A stretch of DNA of 64,000 nucleotides, taken from NCBI GenBank assembly GCA_036850595.1, contig CM072148.1, positions 8,049,118 to 8,113,117 on the forward strand. The letters are read 5' to 3'. The DNA comes from Rhyacichthys aspro. Taxonomy: Eukaryota; Chordata; Actinopteri; Gobiiformes; Rhyacichthyidae. The notes under the pieces are model-generated. The model was not told the origin of the DNA. It saw only the letters and a program-made list of their open reading frames with translations, and ran no database searches. A program made the position numbers and the translations under genes. The stretch's first letter is position 1. The number at the start of each line of letters is the position of its first letter. Below, piece by piece: positions 46,901-61,639 of this stretch.

Positions 46901-49900
46901 AATAATCTAATAATGGACAGTACATCTTTAGTAGTATTAGTCGACAGCTCCTTCATGTTTCAAAACTCTTGCGCTGAGCTTCATTTCCTTTCTTATTGCT
47001 TTTTTCTTTCATAAAGTGTCATTGTCAGAGAAGAACAGGCGAACATGAGGGCAATGGCATTATGTGGTAGGAATATCAAATGTTTTTTTCTCAAGCTGAG
47101 GCAGAATAAACTGCATTCCTGTCATGCTCTTTTCAATTGGAATATGTTCAACGACCAAGATTTAATTCAGAACTTCACTTCAGAATCTAATGTGGCTCAT
47201 AAACCAAGGGTTCAGCGTCACTCACTGAATGTTGGCAAGTTATAGAAAAAAAAAAAAGTTAGAGAATGATTATGATTGCTGTTTTGGTCTGTCACACATT
47301 CCAGAGCAGTCAGAAAACAATATTCAAAAGCCTTGTTCCATTATCAAAAGAGGAACAAAGTGTCCCAAATAAAAATACCATAACTTTCTACTTTAGACAC
47401 CCCCTTTTTTTTTTTTTTTTAAACAAAGTTAGTTTTATTAACACAGTTTGTGACACAAGTCAAATCATTACAGGAGCAGTATTGGGCTATACCTGCAGCC
47501 TCTACAAACAGAGATTATCTGCATCCGAGTTTTGAAATTTTACTTCAAATACAATTAAAAAGAAACAAAACTTGTGATGTTCTTATATGATACAACACAG
47601 TAGAAATGCAAATGTCGTACCAAACAGTGCTGTACTGTATCCTATAAGACGACTGACGTTTAACAACATTTAATCTTTGGCCTATAAAGAGGATGGACAT
47701 TAAAAACTCTTAACTGATGAAGAAGATACAGGAGGTGATAGCAGGGGTAGCAGTAAATGGATGTGTAAAGTGAACTCTGATGTCAGGCGCCAAGAGAGCT
47801 GAGAGGAGACACTGTTGCTGTCTGGGTAGCACATAATTCATCAGAAAATACAGTTCTGACCTCTATTCCCATTTGTGATGCAGGATGTATGTAAGTCGCA
47901 TGGTGCCTCATTCATCTGAAAAGAACATGAATGAAATAATCTGTGGGGATTGAATGAATAATGTTTGTGCATGAAGTTTCCGAGGAACCATAAATCATGA
48001 GGACAGGATTCACAGATGACAAACCTGATGAAAACGGGCAGGATTTACCACAGTCATGTCAGGGAGCATGCGTATTGTCAATAATGCGCTGGAAAACAAG
48101 ACTTTGCGTGGGTGTCCCGATCATTCCCCGGGGCCACGTAAGACACATATCATCTGGTCTGACATGCTCCACTGGGATGCTTTATTAGGAATCAAGTGGG
48201 AGGTGAGTTTGGAGCGGTCCTTATTGACAAAAATATCAAGTGCTACTCAGGACACTCCTGGAAGTGTGAAATCAGTGGTCTTTAATTTTTGTCATCTTGG
48301 TTTCTGAGTGGCAGAGTGATTAGCATCGCAGACGGAGAGCTCAGCTGTTTACTCCAACTCATTTGAGCCTGGTTAGACCAAGCAATTCGCTTGCACTGCC
48401 TCATGTCGAACACTTTTAGTTTAAGTCATTTAAAACATGCCATAAGTCAAACATCCTGTCTTCTCTACCTTCAAATGTCTTTCTTTATCATGTGGTTAGT
48501 GATGTTTGCCATGTCTCAACAGTACAGAAATCAGTTCAGTGCATTTCTTGACATCTGAGACATTGCAAGGAACATGGGCTGCAAGGTAGGTTTCAAGGCT
48601 CACTGCAAAAGCTATAAATTAGACATGATTTCTAAGCTGCATATTTTGTTGTGCTGTTACATGATCTTCCATCTCACGCTAACATCATGACCTGAATGGC
48701 ATATTCCAGGTACAACACGTTCCTTTCTGTCACTTGGATTCCCAGTCTACTTGAGTTTCATTTTGTGTCTGCAATTTCTGTGTGATTCTCTGTCGACCCT
48801 TTGGCTTCACATTGACTCCACATCAAAAAGAGGAGCAGCCCAGAGTGAGAATAAAACCTGCTGGGCGACCAACACGGGGTTAAGGACATAAACATCAGCA
48901 GGGCAGACAAATGGGAGCAAAATATCCCAGATTTACAGTATCTGGCTACAAGGTCAGCTTTAAATCTCCAGCTGCGATACCGAGAAAGGAATATGAATGA
49001 GATTTTCGATTGTATAAAAATAGAACAGAAGAAGAAAACCTCAAATGGTTAAATGAAAGCCTCCCTGTATAAACATAGTAATCATACACTTGACTGCCAA
49101 TTAGTACAAATACTTTGTCCGCATTGAAAACACAAACTCGCGATTGTTTTTCTGTTATAAATCACTGCAAGCATCTGTTAGTCTTTATTATACAACGCAC
49201 ACTCACACTAATGAATACAGATAGCCCTGTAAAAAATGACTATTAGGAAATTTTGCGTTGAATTGCAATTTGACGCAGACTGAGTGCTCCTTCAGAGGCA
49301 AAGGGGAAGCTCTGAGCATGTGCAGTGCCCGTACGATGGTCTGGTGACGTGCCATGTGTGCTCACCTGTTGTACCTAATCACACAAAGTGCAGACTCTCT
49401 GGCATTAATGCAGTGAAATTACAAAACCTGTAGAGTCTTTGAGATAAGACCCACCAAATGAAATGAAGTAAATATGTAAATGAGAGTAGGGTTATTTTTA
49501 GATGCCACAGACTTTTCATTTGCTCTGAAGCTATGACATAAAGCTAATAGAATATAATTGACCACACATCAATATTCAAATGTTCTTGTTTAAACAATGG
49601 AGGAGCTTAAAATTCATAATATCTGACTGTCACTGTCAGGATTGAATGGTTAGTTTATGAGTATTTATTAAGACACGCTCCACGACTATGGTGTGGTCAA
49701 TGCTTTATAAAGTCAGACTGTAAGGAGCCTGCTGCTGATTCACATGAATGGCGTCACAGTCTATTGGTCCACTATATTACTTCATTGAATAGCCAAAAAT
49801 AACCAGCATTGTTTCTTAATGAACACAAAATAAGATGCAAAACACAGAAGAACCAGTTGCTGTCTGTGGCTTTCCAAAGATCTAATTGTCTCGCTACGCT

Positions 49901-52900
49901 TCTATGATTTTTCTCCCTCCAGTAGAGTTCTGGGAGTTATCTACAAATCAGAGCCTATCGTCGGCTCCCACAGTCTCCACAGGCCTCATCAAAGCTCCCC
50001 CAAAGACTGACTGACAGTCTGTTAATGTTTGAGGGTTAGTTTGAACTGAGTCCTGGGACTAACAGCCTTCATGTTAGTCATAGATGCATCCTGATGGAGG
50101 ATGCTTTGGTGTACTGTCTAGAAACTTAAACATAAGTCTTTGAAAGTAAAGTTTAGTTCAGTGAATACACGACTTGCTGTTTACTTTATTTGAACTTAAA
50201 CAGAATCTGCATTGTATGTGCATGTACAGCATGTGTTGGATGTAGGTGTGCATCAGGTGTGGTGCATTATAGTTAGATGTGCTTTGCTTGGACGACTCTC
50301 CCTTGACTTGGTTTGCTTCAGTGGCTTTCTTCTGCTCATGTTTTTGTCTCCCAAATGATCTCTTGTATTATCTACAGTATTTTGTAATCACAAATCACAA
50401 TCACTGTAATCAGAATGTTTTCAGTCATTTTGTCACAGATCTGTCAGTTGTGTATAACAAAATTAAAATATTGTCTTTCTGCACAAATTCTATACAATTT
50501 AAAATCTAAACTAGAAACTAGAGAAATGAAATGAAAGTTGTTGAAGCAGAGGCGGCTGGTCTGCATGCAATTTATTCCTTTGCAATGAAAGGACACCAGT
50601 TGGGTTGGGATTTGATGCTAATTAATTCTCCCCACAGCCATGCTGCTGCTGTGATATTTTTAGGCCGGTCAGCTGTGTGGTCCTAGCATGTCTGAGTTCA
50701 GCCTGAATGGTATGTCTTTACTGTAGCTGCAGTAGGTTGTCTGGTCTAGAGCCGGTTGTTTTAGAAGGCTACAATCATTCTTCTCCTGACAGAAGCCATC
50801 CTCCAAGTTTATTGAATTATTTAATGAATTTTTCAAAGTAAAAGCTCAAGTAGAGATTTGTTGGGACTTCTTTGGGACCTTTTCTGTCCTGAGACTACTA
50901 CAAAATACTGCTCTTCTTAAGATAATCTGCTGCAAATGTGGACTTCTTAATCTAAATAGTTTCTATAAAAACTGAATTGGTTGAATTTTGGGGTTTTTAA
51001 ATAAATGTAATTGGGTAGAAATTAATGTATGTGTCTCAGTTTGTACACATTCACTTAATTTTACAGTTCTAGTTTAAATTATGAAGTTTAACAAAATAGA
51101 CAAAGAAATAAAAAAAACAAAACAAAAAAAAAAAAACAACAATTCACACTTGATTGGGCTCTGATGTCTCTAATGTAGAGATTTGCACAAAGCAATGCTA
51201 AATAAGTGAGCAGTTAGTGATTGTAGTCTACCACCTAGTGGCGAAGTCATGTATATGCACATTTTGCTGGGCAGTGCAGAGCATGTAACTGCAGCCTAGT
51301 ATTGTGGACATCAATTGCATGGACCATGTTTTTTATTGTTATTTGGGGAGACCAAAGTGCCTTGCTTTAAAATATGCTCCACAGATTTCTATGATCTGCT
51401 TTGAAATAACCATTTTGTAACAAGCTCATTGATTTCACTCACTTCTGTCCAACATTTCACAGTCTTCACATTTAAAAAAAAAAAATCTCTGTATGACTCA
51501 GGTGCAGTTTACGCCTCTAGTATTTCTGAGGCCGTAGTGGGAAAAAAAGTGAGCAGATCCCAGGCAGCACTTGTTTACCAGCCTCACACACACACTCTGC
51601 CTCCACTCATTACTGGAGCACTTGTAAAGAAAAAGATTAGGCAGTTAATCTCTGGGGTTTTATAACCACCGACCAAGTAGTAAAAGTCAGTGTGGTGTTT
51701 TATGAAGGAGACACAGTTCGCAGATAAGGTCTATCTTGTTTATTTGTTTAAACAAATGCATTAAAAAGTTTAACACCCATTGTAAAATTCTGCTGATGTG
51801 TGTTCCCATCGAGATGCTTTAGGGATAAACAGTGAGGTTACAGACGCTACTGAAGGCTCTCGGTGCCTGTTCTCTGTTAACCTGGTAAACAAGAGGTTTT
51901 GAAGAGATTCAATTCACTAAACTGTCTTCAACTTGTATACATTATTTCTTTATGTAAATTCATGTGCGTAAATTGCAGTACATTAAAAGAAAAAGTAATA
52001 TTGTTCTTGGCTATGATTCACAAAAACCCTTCTCCCTCGCACTGGCTTCATGTGATAACACTTGACTTTTTCATGTTTTAAGGAATACTCCAGATTTACC
52101 AGATGAAAACAGCATGATGCAAGAAATGTAAACTTAGGGCACAGTTAATGTGTCAGAGTTGCTTTTGTTGCATCATGTTAACACAGACCTAACTATAAAA
52201 TGACACCATGAAGTTTGTCTCTTATATTTCAGTGAGAGCACGTGTCAGCCAGAGTGTGTGTGTTTTATGTGTGTGTTGTGTGCTCAGAGCAGACAGAATT
52301 GGCTTTTTCTCCCACAAGGCTGTGCACTGGTGCTGCTGTTTTTCACTGATACAGTTTACTCTCTCTGATCATATTCCATGTCCTCTCCCATACCCACAGC
52401 CCAAGCCTGCGTCATCATATCAAACATTAGCCTGCTGTATTGAGAGATTCTGCACGGTACTGAGAGAGTCGATGAGAGACTCAAAGAAAAGATGGACGTT
52501 TTTGTTTCTTAACTAAACATTTAACGCACAAGTCTACAGACCACTGTTTTCTGGGTTAATTCTTCACTGAGACGATGTCTTCAGTTCTATCTCTGCTCAA
52601 TGTACTTATTTCAAATGAGTAATGAGCTAGAGGATTATCAGCAGGCTTTGTGCTAATGAAGGCGTGATTTCACTCAGAGACCTCAGAAACCTCTCCAGGT
52701 GGAATTATCCTATCTTCCCAGGCACTCTTCAAATCGGCTTACGTGTCTTAGGCTAATGATCCAAACACCAGAATCATTTTAAAATTGCACACTTCAGAAC
52801 AACACCGAGTGACAGTTTCACCCTGACTCATGGCTTTGAGCACGACTCAGGCTCTCAGTCGGAAAGCCCACTTTATGGAAGACAAGTTCAAAATAAGTTT

Positions 52901-55900
52901 ACAAATGAAGTGGAGAATAAGTTTAGAAGAATGAAACTTTGGTGATGCTCTGGGCTCGTTGTCCTGACAACTCAAAGTGATCCTTGACACTTTTGTTTTT
53001 GTATCCTACACACCTGTCATAAAATACTCTTCCAGCTGTCTTCTGTCCTACCTCCAGATAGATTGGTTCAGCCAGTGGTCATAATGTTATGGCAGGTCAG
53101 TTTATGGGAGTTTGGTAATGTTGTTCTTGGCTTGACCAATATTATGACTGAGCACCAACATTGCTGTAATCAATCATCCACTTTGCTCTCATTAATTCTT
53201 GATTACAGTCAAACAATCTTTCCACGTTAATTAATGCTCCACTACCCGATTTTCCCTCACCCCCAATGGCTGCTGGGACTTCTCCTGCTTTTCTTTTATG
53301 AAAGAAATAAAACTGAACCACTTTCTTCCTCCACAAAATACTAATACATTTCACCAAACTGGAGTTTAGAGTGTAGCGTTTCCTTAGCTGCTAACGGCAA
53401 TTGTCTCTTCTTTGTTAAACATTATGTGATTGAATTGACAGTATTTATCTGTGTTTTATCTTTTACTTTTTCTCTGTCGATGCTTTTCTTTTTTGAGCTG
53501 TTTCTCTGTGTTAAAAGACATATTCAGCTGAAAATACACATTATTGACAGCTATTAAACTTCCTGGAACATCAGATGACAAGCCGGAGTCGACCAATGGG
53601 AATGCTCCTTTTTCAAGCATGTGATTGGCCAAAATCTTCTCCTGAATAGAGGTTTTGTTAATTACGGTCCTCTATAATAAACAGTAGATGGCATCATAAA
53701 GCCTGTTTTTTCACAAATGATTGACTAGAAGAAAAAAAATAACAGGTACAGTCTGCTCATAATAATGCAGTCTTACATGGACATCTGCATGGCCACGTAT
53801 TCTGCTTTTTTTTTTTAACCTAATGTAAAATATGTTTCTGCTGATAATAATCCTACAGCATTCTCTTCCTTGACCTTTGCTTTTAATGAACTTAAATGTG
53901 ATACAACCGTGGTGCTATAAAGAGCAGCGGAAGATGCTGTACAGGCTCATCAAATGAGTTTTCCCTGTTTTAGCCTTCGAAGTGGTTATTATCTCTGAGC
54001 AGACTTTCTCTGCTCTTCTGCAAACCTACGACCAAAACAGCTCATTAGTACAATGCAGTACAGGCGAGTATTGAATAGTAACAATTAGCTCAACAACAGA
54101 AATGCTTATGTGCCTGTTAAAAATATATTATGTTATACTTCTATTTGTTTAGTGTGTATAAAGCCAGTAGTACCATAACATAGAGTCTCAAGTCTTTGTA
54201 TTTGGACCATAAACTTTAATAGCATTAATAAAGTTTAGCTCTGACTTAAGTTCTGCTTGAATCAAAGATATGTTGGCATTTCTTTTTCAAATACAGGAAA
54301 AAGAACAGTGTATTGTGCTTTGTTTGTTTGTTTGTGCCTCTCTGCAGTCACAGTTCTTGTTATTTAAATGCACTACAGTAAAGTAATGCAAATCAGGTTC
54401 AGTAAATAATAAATTCAATTCATATAGGAGGACAGTTGATCCCTGTTTAACCCACTGTACTATATAAAGTTAAAGAAATCGGTGGTGCATCAAATGAGGT
54501 AGTACTCAATTTGAAAAGTTTTGAGAATCAAACTTGTCAGAGTGCAAAGGTTTTGGCTCCATGATGCAGCTGCATGAAGACAGCAAGAGTAAATGAAATC
54601 AGAGACTCAATTGGCCTAAACTGAAGTTGCTCTTTTTGGGGAGAAAACTATAAAGTCAGCAGCCTCTGGGTGATGTCACACTGGGTCAGTCCACTCCTAT
54701 TTTACTGTAAGTATAAAAAGACACTATACCATTGCATTTTTCTGTTAACGCTCCTGTTTTAGACTTTGCTGAGCATTTATTTCATTCCAACATATTTCAC
54801 ACCACCTTCTACCAAGTCTTTCTTTCTACAGTGACTTACCTTAAAGCAATAATTAGAGAAAAGCAGCCCAGAGCGTATCTGCTGCTAACATACTGGGTGA
54901 GAATATTACCATGACAACAAGACAAGGTGGCTCTCAGCAGGTTCAGAAAATTGCTCAGGACTCACAGCCACTGAAGTAGGCTATTGGTGTTGTAACTCAT
55001 GGCTGATTATGGGCACACTAATGGGACTTATACTGTGAGCTCCTTGTTCCACTGCAGTGTGTTGGAGCACACCAAAGACGGCATGAATAAAGGGAAGGGG
55101 ATTTGACAGTTTTTTTTTCCTTTTCACACCTTTTGTAGATGCTTTGAAAGAGCCACAAAGCAGGGCAGCTGCTGTGTTTTGCCTGCTGTCTTCTAAGGCA
55201 GACACAGTTCCCTAAGGATACGCATAACACGTTCACGCTTTCGCTCTGGAAAATCAACTCAAGTAAATGAGACAGTGCTGAAAAAAACTATTATTGATCA
55301 TTTATAAACAGAAAATTGAGTTTTTTTAAAGCTCCAGATGATTTGATGCTTCAGTTGGGCTGTATTCTTAACAAAACCTTTCCAACTGAGCGCTCAGAAA
55401 AGGAAAGCAGCACCTGTATCCTGAGCAGGTGGTGAAATTTCTCTTTCTGATGCTCACAGTACATCCCCGCCTCACAAAGGAATCATTTAAATAATTGATT
55501 GGTCGGGACAAATTTTAGCTGAGGTGTGGGAAGGCCTTTGAAGCAAGGGATTATGTCACAGAGCCTATTTTTGTAGTCAGACCTGGGACATGGACAAACT
55601 GCACCACACTCAGTGCTTGTATAAAAGTAAATCCCCTCCATGTTTTTGGCACTGTGAGAAATGTTATATGTTGTTGTGCATCTGAGGCTGTAATTACCTA
55701 ACTAATCTGATCTAAATGTGGCTGCAGTTATTCTCTAATGTGTGAATATGACATTAAAAAACATCAAGGTGCTTAAAAACTGCATCTGATCAGCACTTGA
55801 AAAAAGATCAAGGTATTCATTTCATTAAAGTTGTTCAGTACAAGTCTAGACCTTTAACATTGAACATTATCCTTTAAGATTTAACACAGTAAGATCAGAA

Positions 55901-57890
55901 CAAACAAACACCTGAACCAAAGCTCTGACACAGACTTGTTTTTTGTGTGTGCCTAGTCAGACCGGTCTGAGAGCAGTTCGTCTCAGTTGAAGAATGCATT
56001 AGGTCAATTGAAGACCAGGGGCCATCTTTCAGTTGACAAATCAATTGAAAAATTGTTGTGTGCTTTTGGACTGCACTTAAATATCAACAATCTCACAAAA
56101 AGACACAAAGCCAAGCTCCTTCTGCAACACTCTGACTCATTGCATTGCATTCATTACTCAGAGGAGAAGAATTTACAGTGTTGGATATCTTGCCAGCGGT
56201 ACTATATAACTGTCTTCTTTGGGAAATAATAGAGGCTATTGGAGCTGTAAACTGACCACTCAGCTCTCACCAGACTGAGAAAGTGTGTATCTGTCTATTT
56301 TATCTGGCTCAGTCGCTGTCTCACTATATGTAGCTTTCTGTGTCTATGCAAAAGGGAACTAAGAGAGAGAGAGTGTTTGTTCCAGTAAAAAGTTTATCTT
56401 CTCCAGGGAGTAAAGGAAACACATCTGTCACATAGGGGAGTTGTTTTCAAGCTCATATTTCAAATACTTCATCCCTCGCTGTTTCTCAAGACAGTGATCA
56501 AGAGTTGTGCCATTCTGCGTTGCTGCAGTGTAATCTATCTGCATTTGTGTGGACCGGTGGTGTTGACTGGGAAGAGAAAAAGACATTACACTTAGTTATT
56601 CATCTTACTGAATAATCTCTCTCTTGCTTTATACTGATGAAAGCATACAGCTTTACCTTGGTCCCACTGGTGTTCTCAAAGGGTGAGACTGTTTATCATC
56701 TCCCAGTCTTCTACGGAAGTGCATCAAGAAGGAGGCATTTAAAGAATTTGCCAGTACTGCCTGTGCTCCGTGCTCATTAACGGATACAATTTACCATCTT
56801 GCAGAACAAAATGTATCTTCCTCAAAAGACATTTATTGTTCCTATATAGAATCTGTGCTGCGGCTTTCTTTTGCAAGTGGAGCACAGTGGGTCTCTGGTA
56901 AGCCGTTAAACTGTCTGTGGCTTCCATATAAACCAGTGAGACTTCACTTTGAGACTTCCCCGGGGATCTGTTTATAAACTGAAACAGAAGTCACTAAACA
57001 GGACTTATATTTTACATCATGTCAGGTTGCACACACTTTAAAGCAACTGTTACATAATGCTGTTTGACGAGACTCTCTGCTGCCATTGTCTCTGTCCTTC
57101 AGCATTTTATTCTAGTTTGATGGAGTTGGTTTTTATATGTTCAGGTCATTTATGAGATAAAGCTGTAATTAAGTATTCAACACACAAAGTAAGAGAAGCT
57201 GTTGAGGCTTTTCAAAATGGCATTTCAAGAATGATTTAAGATCTATTTTTATACCTAAATGTGAAAGTGTGAGTGCTTGTGTGTGTGAATGGGTGAATGG
57301 AAGCATTCAAGGGTACAAATAGCGTAATATAAATGCATGACATTTACCATTTTACAGTGATTTACGTCCAATCAAATCAGGTTGTCTGTTGCTGTGACTG
57401 TTGCTGTGACTTTGAGTCTCTGCTCAGATGAAATTCCTATGTTCAGCTGATTTGTTGTTAAGCTTTACTAAGTTTTTGTTGAAAGTGCAAGTCTGTACTT
57501 GGTAACCACTAAGAACTGTAGTGCAAAATTCATCATCAGTCATTATGCCACCCTTTGAGTCACCTCACCGCAGTTCTCCATTTAATTTACACAGAATGAT
57601 TATTCTGGTTTGCATTTGGCTGTGCCCTGCAGAGAGGGGGCTGTCAAAGTACAGTGTAAACTGTTTCTATGTAATGTAATCATTATCTCAGCGGGGGTGT
57701 CAGTCAGGATAGCACTGCTCACATGATTGGATCTTTGATACATTCAGGTGAAGAAAAAGAAACATTTGTTGGGAGTATAGTAGGAATGGGCTTTGACAAA
57801 CATCTGTGACTTTCATAACTGGATTCATAATGAACCGGGGACAGTGACATATAGTTGACAAATTGTTGTGGTCAGTAGAGCTAGCATATA
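43941..57890. other. gene-poor stretch, no gene seen
   Basis: No supported exon. The longest open frame (45075-45503, +, 142 codons) has no recognisable domain and no splice or promoter context. Poly-T/A runs occur near 47405 and 51115. A short transposon end is noted at 53070. Confidence 0.45.
53070..53100 (+). mobile_element. Tc1/mariner-like terminal fragment
   Basis: The motif GTGGTCATAATGTTATGGC followed by AGGTCAGT resembles the terminal inverted repeat of a widespread fish Tc1/mariner-like family. No partner end or transposase was found nearby. Solo end only. Confidence 0.35.
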
Positions 57891-57898
57891 CTATTATT

Positions 57899-58532
57899 CA
57901 GTGATGGGCCGTCAGGGCCAGCAAGGCCTTCTCTGCTGGCCTAAACATGCTCAGAAAAGTACATTTATTTAAATTTATTTTCATAAATATGTAAACAAAA
58001 TTATTCTCTATTCTCTGTTCTCTTTATGTCATATTATATCCACTTAGTTGAGTGGCTTCCAATGTTGTTTATCATGGTAGAGTTTTTATCCAATTTCAGC
58101 TAGCTTGTGTTGTCAGAGAATCAACAGAACAGGCCCCTGTGCACTGTAAGTGAACGGACACAGTCAGTTGCAATAGCCAATAAGATCTCGATTCTGCAGA
58201 CCAGGGCCATACGAAAAACAGTGATAAAGACTCAAATATCTGCCTATGAAATCATTCTACTACTGGTCAAACAGGCGCACACGGTAAAGGTTATTTGTAA
58301 CGCTGTTATAGCCTTGTTACAAAGAAAATGTGTGATTTATGTGAGTTTGAAACATAGTATTTGTCTTTATTTTAGTTTTCACGGTGTTCCACGGTGTCCC
58401 ACGGTGTACTAAGGTGTTTCACGACGGCTAGCTAGCCTGGAAAGGAAAAGGGTTTGTCCGTCATTTCCAGACGAGCAACTATGAGTGGTACGTCACTGAA
58501 GGCCTAAGCGTGAAATGCACGGCCCGCCACTG
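57899..58532. mobile_element. hAT-like non-autonomous element
   Basis: The left end is CAGTGATGGGCCGTCAGG. The right end, read inward, is CAGTGGCGGGCCGTGCAT. A perfect 8-bp duplication CTATTATT flanks it (57891-57898 and 58533-58540). The ends match a well-known teleost hAT type. The interior carries an imperfect CACGGTGT tandem run at about 58380-58425. The open frame at 58107-58412 is interior sequence with no transposase resemblance. Confidence 0.85.
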
Positions 58533-58540
58533 CTATTATT

Positions 58541-59160
58541 AATATCAGTGAAGTTTGCAGACTGTGCCTTTGGCCTTAAGATACAGGGGACACTACTGCC
58601 TTAGAGAATCACTGGTATTAGTGGCTGTGCTATACTTGAGAGAGGCTTCCGCTGCACCAGAGAAGCTACATTGCAACATTTCTGTCTGTACACCTCTTCT
58701 AACACTGACCCAACCTGGTTGAGGATTCAGGGTGTGTAGTGTCCACCTTTATGAAAAAGTCTTCAGTGATACATCACTACAGCCACCTGCTCTTCAGTGT
58801 TGTGCAGTGATAGGCCCCCTCCATGTCAAAGTGAGTCAATGAAAAGTGTCAGAGACTTTCTTTGTAGTGAACGTTCCTATCCTGAAGAGATTTGATGAAA
58901 GGCTTCAGTATATGCATTAGAGGCAACACTGTCCTACCTCCACAAACTGACAAGTTGCTGTAATGACTACAGACTCTGCACCTACTTCCAGCAAACTTGC
59001 TGCACCTGCTGTGTATAAGGTACAAATTAACTATATAGTGTCAAACCTGTTCACCAGAAATTGCCATGTTTTCCTTTTGCTGTGAGAGCTTCTGTTTCAG
59101 CTAAACTAAAGTGTCTATTGAAAACTGGTGTCAGTGAATGAGTTAAAGTTTGCCCTGTGT
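58541..59160. other. no gene seen
   Basis: Non-coding. It may include degraded 5' sequence of the retroelement that follows, but I cannot identify gag or protease. Confidence 0.4.
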
Positions 59161-59164
59161 TTTA

Positions 59165-60255
59165 CCAATCAACTACTAAAGATAGTAGTGACCTTACTGC
59201 TTTCATTACACATGGTGGCTTATTCAGATTCAGTAGCATGTCTTATAGAGTTCTTCTGTCCCCTCAGCTTTTCAAAAAACAATGATTCTCAAAGACTTGA
59301 CTAAAACCTGGACACTGTCATCAGTAAACTTAAAGAGACCGGACTAGTGCTGAATGAAAACAAGTGCCATTTCAGAAAACCTTCCCTACTCTTTTTGGGA
59401 CATGTTGTTACTGCAGAAGCTATCCTTCCTGACCAAGAGCATATGTGTCAGCTTTGCATCTGTTGTAGCCCCCATGAGAGAATATGCCTACAATAAGCAC
59501 TAAACAGTTCTGAGGAAGTCAAGTGACTCCTTGTAAACAGTCCTGCCCTTCCACTGTTTTGATCCTTCATTACACATTGTAATTTCTACCCATGCAAGTC
59601 ACTATGGACTCGTAGCTGTTTTCAGATAAGTATAAGCTGATGGCACAGAGAAGCCAGTTGCTTTTTCCTGCTGCACATTTACTGCCACTGAGAGCAAATA
59701 CTCTACTGTTGAAACAGAAGCACTGTCTTGCTTGTGTTTGAGTCACTGAGAAATGGAGAACACACTTATGGGGACGCTTTACACTCCACACAGACCATCA
59801 AGCCTTGACAACACTGCTCAACACAAAAGGTGTCGGTGGTGCATCGCCCACGGGGCTGCACGTCTGCTATGTTTTGATTAGGATTATTGATCGTCTACAG
59901 ACCAGGTTTCCTGATACCTGTACTTGTAGCCTTGAATGGATTCACAAGTACACCCTGCTTTATCACATGTCCTCTGCCAGTCTAATGGTAAAACTGTCTG
60001 TATACGCACTCTTTTCGTTTCTAGACTTTTACATAGTCAGACAACTGCTATACCTGACTGCCGCACTGCAATTACATTTACTGATTACTTTTTTCACGTA
60101 CTGCCACCACAGAAGATGTGATTAACTTCCTCTCTTCAGTTTTCAGTCTACATGGCGACCCTGAGAACATAGTAACAGACAATGGTACACAGTTCACTTC
60201 TGCAGCTTTCTCTGTGCTTCTTCATGCAGCCACACAACATCACACTTAGTAAAGT
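59165..60255 (+). pseudogene. Ty3/gypsy pol relic (RT, RNase H, integrase pieces)
   Basis: In changing frames the order of a gypsy pol is preserved. DSSDLTAFITHGGLFRF is the RT segment just before the catalytic block. ETGLVLNENKCHFRK and LLFLGHVV are the RT end. GTEKPVAF, EKWRTHLWGRFTLHTDHQAL and TTLLNTK are RNase H. HGDPENIVTDNGTQFTSAAF is the integrase core around its second Asp. The Y-x-D-D block that should lie between the first two pieces is missing; only about 25 bp separate them. Stops and frameshifts are numerous. No LTRs were recognised. Confidence 0.8.
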
Positions 60256-61639
60256 GTCTTTTCCAATCTGCGTTTTAACCAGTGCTTGTGTACTGCTGCG
60301 TTTGATAAAATGGCCAGAGACAGTTTCAGCTTTTTAATCTTTTTAAGGCCAGGAGAAAATTAACCATGTTTCCTGGACAAATGCCAGAAAAAGTAATTAC
60401 AACACCAGCCCCGGGGCCTTGTTGCCACATTTAGTATTATAGGATGAATTTAGTCTCTGAAAACTAAGATTGGATTTTAAAATATGGCACAAAAACTTGC
60501 AATAGTTTAACTATAGAATGGCATGTCAGTCTGAATAATTGACTCCTTATTGTCAGTTACTCACTTACCTTTACCCTGCAATCTCCTCTTTTTACAAACG
60601 GCTGCTTTGTCATAAATTTTCCTGCTTTTGTCATCAGAGGAAAAAGGTCAGTGTGGCTCATCTTCTTCTATAGGTGCTTAGGCACATGTTTTTAGAGGTT
60701 TGAGTGAGTTTGTTGAATAAGAAATAACGAATATAACATCACATCAATGTGCTGCTTTTTAGAGGAATGACAGGAATATGAATCACCAACAGCTCTGCAT
60801 ATTTGTTTATGTCTGCATTTTTGTAAACAGATGGATTACCTTTCCATGTGAAAAATGGTAACACAAAGGTGATGCCTGTCTTTCTCCTTCCACTCTGCTA
60901 TATCATAGGACTATTTACAAAAGCATGGTCTCTGTGTAGCATCTTTCCTTTAGAAAATAACCTCAAGTGACAGTATTAATTAAACGCACCTGGCATCTTC
61001 ATTCCTTACTCATTTTAGAAGGTGATGCTATTTCTGAGCAGATTAGGTGGGCACCAGAGCTTAAACTCTGCAATGAAGTCATTAAACATTGCTAATAATA
61101 CAACTTGCAGCAAGTACCCTGTATTTAATGCTAGTAGGAGCATCTAGTAATATGGGAAATACTGAAAAGTCTTGACAATGGTGATTGATGGCCATATAAA
61201 CTTGCAGTGCAGCCATTACTCTACAGTTAAACATGAGGTCAACACAATGCCCCCTACCCCTAACTTCAATTAACTTCAAAAGGCTTTTATTGTGAAATTG
61301 CATGACACATTTGATTATTTCTTAATTAGAGTCCATTTTACTTGACCTGAAATTAAGTATTGATGCAGTGAACCATGAGTAAATTACTCTTGGCATAACA
61401 TAAAGCATAACTCAGATACTGAGCTGCACAGACCAGTGAATGGCTACTTTAGTGTCACATTGTTTTGACGTCTGCAAAATGCCACACATTTCAGTCAGGA
61501 CATTCCAGACTTCAACAATACATAATGCAAAGGAAAGAAAGGATCTTTAAATGTGCCTGAATTACACAGCTGTTTTGTGGAAAGACTCTAGAAATATTTT
61601 ACGTAAGAAATGAGTAGAATTGAATGATAAATTAAAGCT
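60256..61639. other. no gene seen
   Basis: Non-coding. No repeat family or domain recognised. Confidence 0.45.
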
